A stretch of DNA of 64,000 nt from the NCBI GenBank assembly GCA_016795245.1, contig JAEUIA010000015.1, positions 23,923 through 87,922 of the forward strand, given 5' to 3'. Every line of letters begins with the position of its first letter. Position 1 is the stretch's first letter. The stretch is from Planctomycetota bacterium (GTDB taxonomy: Bacteria > Planctomycetota > UBA1135 > GCA-002686595). A program made the position numbers and the translations under genes. This document shows, piece by piece, positions 61,926 through 64,000 of this stretch. The notes beneath the pieces are model-generated. The model was given only the letters and a program-made list of their open reading frames with translations, ran no database searches and was not told the DNA's origin.

Positions 61926-62017
61926 TCCGCGCTCCAGGCGTTAGAGTCTCCGCCCCGATCGCCCGGGCTGCTCCGCCGCGCGGAACTTCAAACCAGCCCG
62001 GACACGACGAGGGACCC

Positions 62018-62227
62018 ATGAAAGACAACATCCACCCGAAGTACCACGACTGCTCCGTCATCTGCGGCTGCGGCAACACGTTCAAGACGCGCGCCACGGT
62101 CAAGGAGATGCGGATCGAAATCTGCTCCGTCTGCCACCCGTTCTACTCGGGCAAGCAGAAGTTCGTGGACGCGGCCGGTCGCGTCGATCGCTTCAAGAAG
62201 CGCTACGAGAGCACGAAGAAGGCCTGA
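62018..62227 (+). CDS. rpmE: 50S ribosomal protein L31 (zinc-binding type)
   Basis: The 69-residue L31 carries the zinc cysteines of the C+ type: ICGCGNTF and [14 protein letters not shown] (C-X-C and CxxC). The start [10 protein letters not shown] is typical, with gaggga upstream. Zinc-replete growth is expected to favour this form; no C- paralogue is seen here. It precedes prfA with a 53-bp gap, a common arrangement. Confidence 0.95.
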   Translation: MKDNIHPKYHDCSVICGCGNTFKTRATVKEMRIEICSVCHPFYSGKQKFVDAAGRVDRFKKRYESTKKA

Positions 62228-62280
62228 TCCCGCACGCCGGCTACGTGCCCCGCTGGCCGCGCCGGACTGGATAGGCGCCG

Positions 62281-63363
62281 ATGATCTTCGTCCCTGCGAT
62301 CGTCGCCAAGCTGCGTGAGAAAGCCGCGCGCTTCCACGCCATCACCGATCGCATCGGCGAGCCCGAGGTCGCGAACGACGGGCGCAAGCTGAAGGCGTTG
62401 CTGCTCGAACGCGCGGCGCTCGAGGAATCCGCCGCGCTCACAGCGCGGCTCGACGCCCTGATCGCGCGGCGCGCCGAAGCCGAGCGCATCCTGGCTGACA
62501 AGTCGAACGATCCGGACTTGATGGAACTCGCGCGCGAAGATCTCGCCGGCCTCGTGGACGACGAGGCGGCGCTGGATCTGGAGATCAAGTCCGCGCTGAT
62601 CACCGAGCCTGAGGATCTGCGGCGCAAGGTCATCGTCGAGATCCGCGCCGGTGTCGGCGGCGACGAAGCGACCCTGTTCGTGGCCGACCTGTACAAGATC
62701 TACAAGCGTTTCGCGGAAAGCCGACGCTGGAAGATCGAAGACCTCGACATCTCGCTGAGCGAGGTCGGCGGCATCAAGGACGTCGTGTTCGCCGTCGAAG
62801 GCGAAGGTGTGTGGCGCGCGCTGCGCTTCGAATCCGGCGGCCATCGCGTTCAACGCGTGCCCGAGACCGAAGCGCAAGGGCGCATCCACACGAGTGCCGC
62901 GACCGTCGCCGTCATGGCCGAAGCCGACGAGGTCGAACTGAACATCAAGCCCGATGACCTGCGCATCGAGACGATGCGCGCGGGCGGTGCCGGCGGTCAG
63001 CACGTCAACAAGGTCGAATCGGCCGTGCGCATCACGCACTTGCCGACCGGGATCGTCGCGATTTGCCAAGACGACCGCAGCCAGCAGCGCAACCGTGCCA
63101 GTGCGATGCGCATGTTGACTGCGCGCGTGCTCGACTTGGAAGAGAGCAAGCGTCACAGCGAACGTGCGGCAGAGCGCAAGAGCAAGATCGGGAGCGGGGA
63201 CCGCAGCCAACGCGTGCGGACCTACAATTGGCCGCAGAATCGCGTGACTGACCATCGCGTGAACGAGAACGTTTCGTTGGAACTCGTGCTCGGCGGCAAG
63301 CTCGATCCGCTGTTGTCGTTGCTCGACGCGGCCGATCGCGAAGAGCGTATTCGCGCACTCTGA
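62281..63363 (+). CDS. prfA: Peptide chain release factor 1
   Basis: The 360-residue RF1 recognises UAA and UAG. The codon-reading PxT motif is PET in [15 protein letters not shown], and the GGQ tripeptide is in [30 protein letters not shown] and [16 protein letters not shown] are conserved. The PxT form, rather than SPF, rules out RF2. The start [15 protein letters not shown] gives the normal N-terminal helix. prmC, its usual partner, does not follow. Confidence 0.95.
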   Translation: MIFVPAIVAKLREKAARFHAITDRIGEPEVANDGRKLKALLLERAALEESAALTARLDALIARRAEAERILADKSNDPDLMELAREDLAGLVDDEAALDLEIKSALITEPEDLRRKVIVEIRAGVGGDEATLFVADLYKIYKRFAESRRWKIEDLDISLSEVGGIKDVVFAVEGEGVWRALRFESGGHRVQRVPETEAQGRIHTSAATVAVMAEADEVELNIKPDDLRIETMRAGGAGGQHVNKVESAVRITHLPTGIVAICQDDRSQQRNRASAMRMLTARVLDLEESKRHSERAAERKSKIGSGDRSQRVRTYNWPQNRVTDHRVNENVSLELVLGGKLDPLLSLLDAADREERIRAL

Positions 63364-63388
63364 TCGGAAGTTCCTGATCGCGAGAAGG

Positions 63389-63403
63389 CAAACTGGCCCC
63401 TTT
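63389..63403. repeat. 15-bp direct repeat, copy 2 at the transposase 3' end
   Basis: caaactggccccttt, identical to 59131-59145, lies 11 bp outside the transposase stop. The position suggests it marks the terminal end of an insertion sequence. Confidence 0.55.
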
Positions 63404-63413
63404 CGCTGTCCGT

Positions 63414-64000
63414 TTAGGGCCTGAGTTTCAGACGCCACTCGAAGAAGTTTCTTTTCGTGAACCGGCGCGCGACGACACCCAAAGCCTGCGCTGATGTGAT
63501 CCGACGGCACTTGTTCGTGATGCCGCGGATGTAGTTGCGGTACGCGAGCCAGATCCATCCGTGCCGGACGAGCCACGCTCGCTCTTTCGTCTGCGCCCAC
63601 GTGCGCTGTACGAGCCGCGACATCCCGCTGCGCAACATGGCCAGCGTGTGATTGATCGGGAACAACGGATTCTGCGGCGTGCGCTCCGCCTTGGAGGAGT
63701 GTTGCTTGTGCTCGACCGATCCCGGCATCACCTCTCTGAGCACCGTCGCGTAGGTGCTCTTCTTGTCGGAGGACACCGTGGTGCACGAGCCGGGCGGAAT
63801 GATGCCGGCGAGCTTGCTGAAGCACGCTCTGACCGCCGCGCGTGAACCCGACTTGCGCACTCCGTGCACGGCCTCACGCGCGCGCTTGCGCTCCAGGTCG
63901 CGCGGCTTGAGACGTCCCCGTGCCGGCAGCGTCGCAACCTCGAAATGCACCGCGAAATACGAGTGCAACTCGATCAAGATCGGCATCGTCAACGGCGCCA
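63414..64000 (-). CDS. C-terminal part of a DDE-type insertion-sequence transposase (truncated by window edge)
   Basis: The frame is open to the window end, so the 5' part lies beyond 64000. The visible 195 residues include HSYFAVHFEVATLPARG, VSSDKKSTYATVLREVMPG (candidate catalytic Asp), NPLFPINHTLAMLRSGMSRL and HGWIWLAYRNYIRGITN. These resemble transposases of IS elements I have seen in Planctomycetota and Deltaproteobacteria; the precise IS family is not assigned. A repeat at 63389 may be the IS end. The gene follows prfA in the opposite orientation. Confidence 0.75.
   Translation of the reverse strand, partial: APLTMPILIELHSYFAVHFEVATLPARGRLKPRDLERKRAREAVHGVRKSGSRAAVRACFSKLAGIIPPGSCTTVSSDKKSTYATVLREVMPGSVEHKQHSSKAERTPQNPLFPINHTLAMLRSGMSRLVQRTWAQTKERAWLVRHGWIWLAYRNYIRGITNKCRRITSAQALGVVARRFTKRNFFEWRLKLRP

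Overview
The window is a GC-rich bacterial chromosome segment, densely coded on both strands. It most likely comes from a Planctomycetota bacterium or a close relative. The pointers are an NfeD/NfeD/FloA membrane cluster, an Hc1-like small basic protein, a TPR protein carrying two RNA polymerase alpha C-terminal domains, futalosine-pathway menaquinone genes, calcium-type DxNxDG repeats, and three large secreted proteins that share a cysteine-rich C-terminal domain of about 150 residues. Lipoproteins, a secretin and a heptosyltransferase-type enzyme indicate a diderm envelope. The lineage is inferred; no rRNA or tRNA gene is present to confirm it.

Layout. 0-0.7 kb: the tail of an acetyltransferase-like gene, a 31-bp tandem repeat and a small secreted Cys-rich protein. 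0.8-5.2 kb: long NfeD, short NfeD, FloA, a membrane-anchored protein and an EVE-domain protein. 5.5-8.1 kb: an Hc1-like protein, a secreted histidine phosphatase and mqnB-mqnD. 8.2-14.4 kb: a lipoprotein M28 peptidase and two secreted repeat proteins with the shared C-terminal domain. 14.6-18.3 kb: a propeller sensor kinase and a FixJ-like regulator. 18.3-20.1 kb: an amidohydrolase and an FkbM methyltransferase. 20.2-29.1 kb: a type II secretion / type IV pilus-like machine made of a divergent GspG pseudopilin, a GspL(PilM/N)-PilO-PilP-secretin-GspE-GspF operon and a second pseudopilin. 29.2-33.7 kb: a QueD/PTPS-like protein, a MORN-type protein, lipoproteins, a GT9 enzyme and an alkyltransferase-like DNA repair protein. 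33.9-42.4 kb: miaB, two divergent antitoxin-like RHH genes, a beta-propeller lipoprotein, mdh, ribD and a large TPR/HExxH lipoprotein. 42.4-50.5 kb, minus strand: a polytopic membrane protein, then a compact operon of TPR-alphaCTD protein, ruvA, serA, serB and a class V aminotransferase. 50.7-55.3 kb: HIT protein, murA and the third secreted protein, which has a CHRD domain. 55.35-57.34 kb: a group II intron with its reverse transcriptase. 57.5-63.4 kb: ffh, rpsP, an endonuclease III-like protein, maf, rpmE and prfA. 63.4 kb to the end: the 3' part of an insertion-sequence transposase.

How it fits together. The secretion machine at 20-29 kb is the obvious candidate exporter for the signal-peptide proteins with the common C-terminal domain, although the sequence gives only proximity as evidence. 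Its ATPase has an N-terminal motif of the MshEN c-di-GMP-binding type. The serA-serB-aminotransferase operon should give complete serine biosynthesis with a class V enzyme acting as phosphoserine transaminase. ffh-rpsP and rpmE-prfA form a translation/targeting block. The most unusual proteins are the double-alphaCTD TPR protein, an endonuclease III homologue that keeps its Fe-S cysteines but appears to lack the catalytic Lys/Asp and ends in a histone-like tail, and the shared secreted C-terminal domain.
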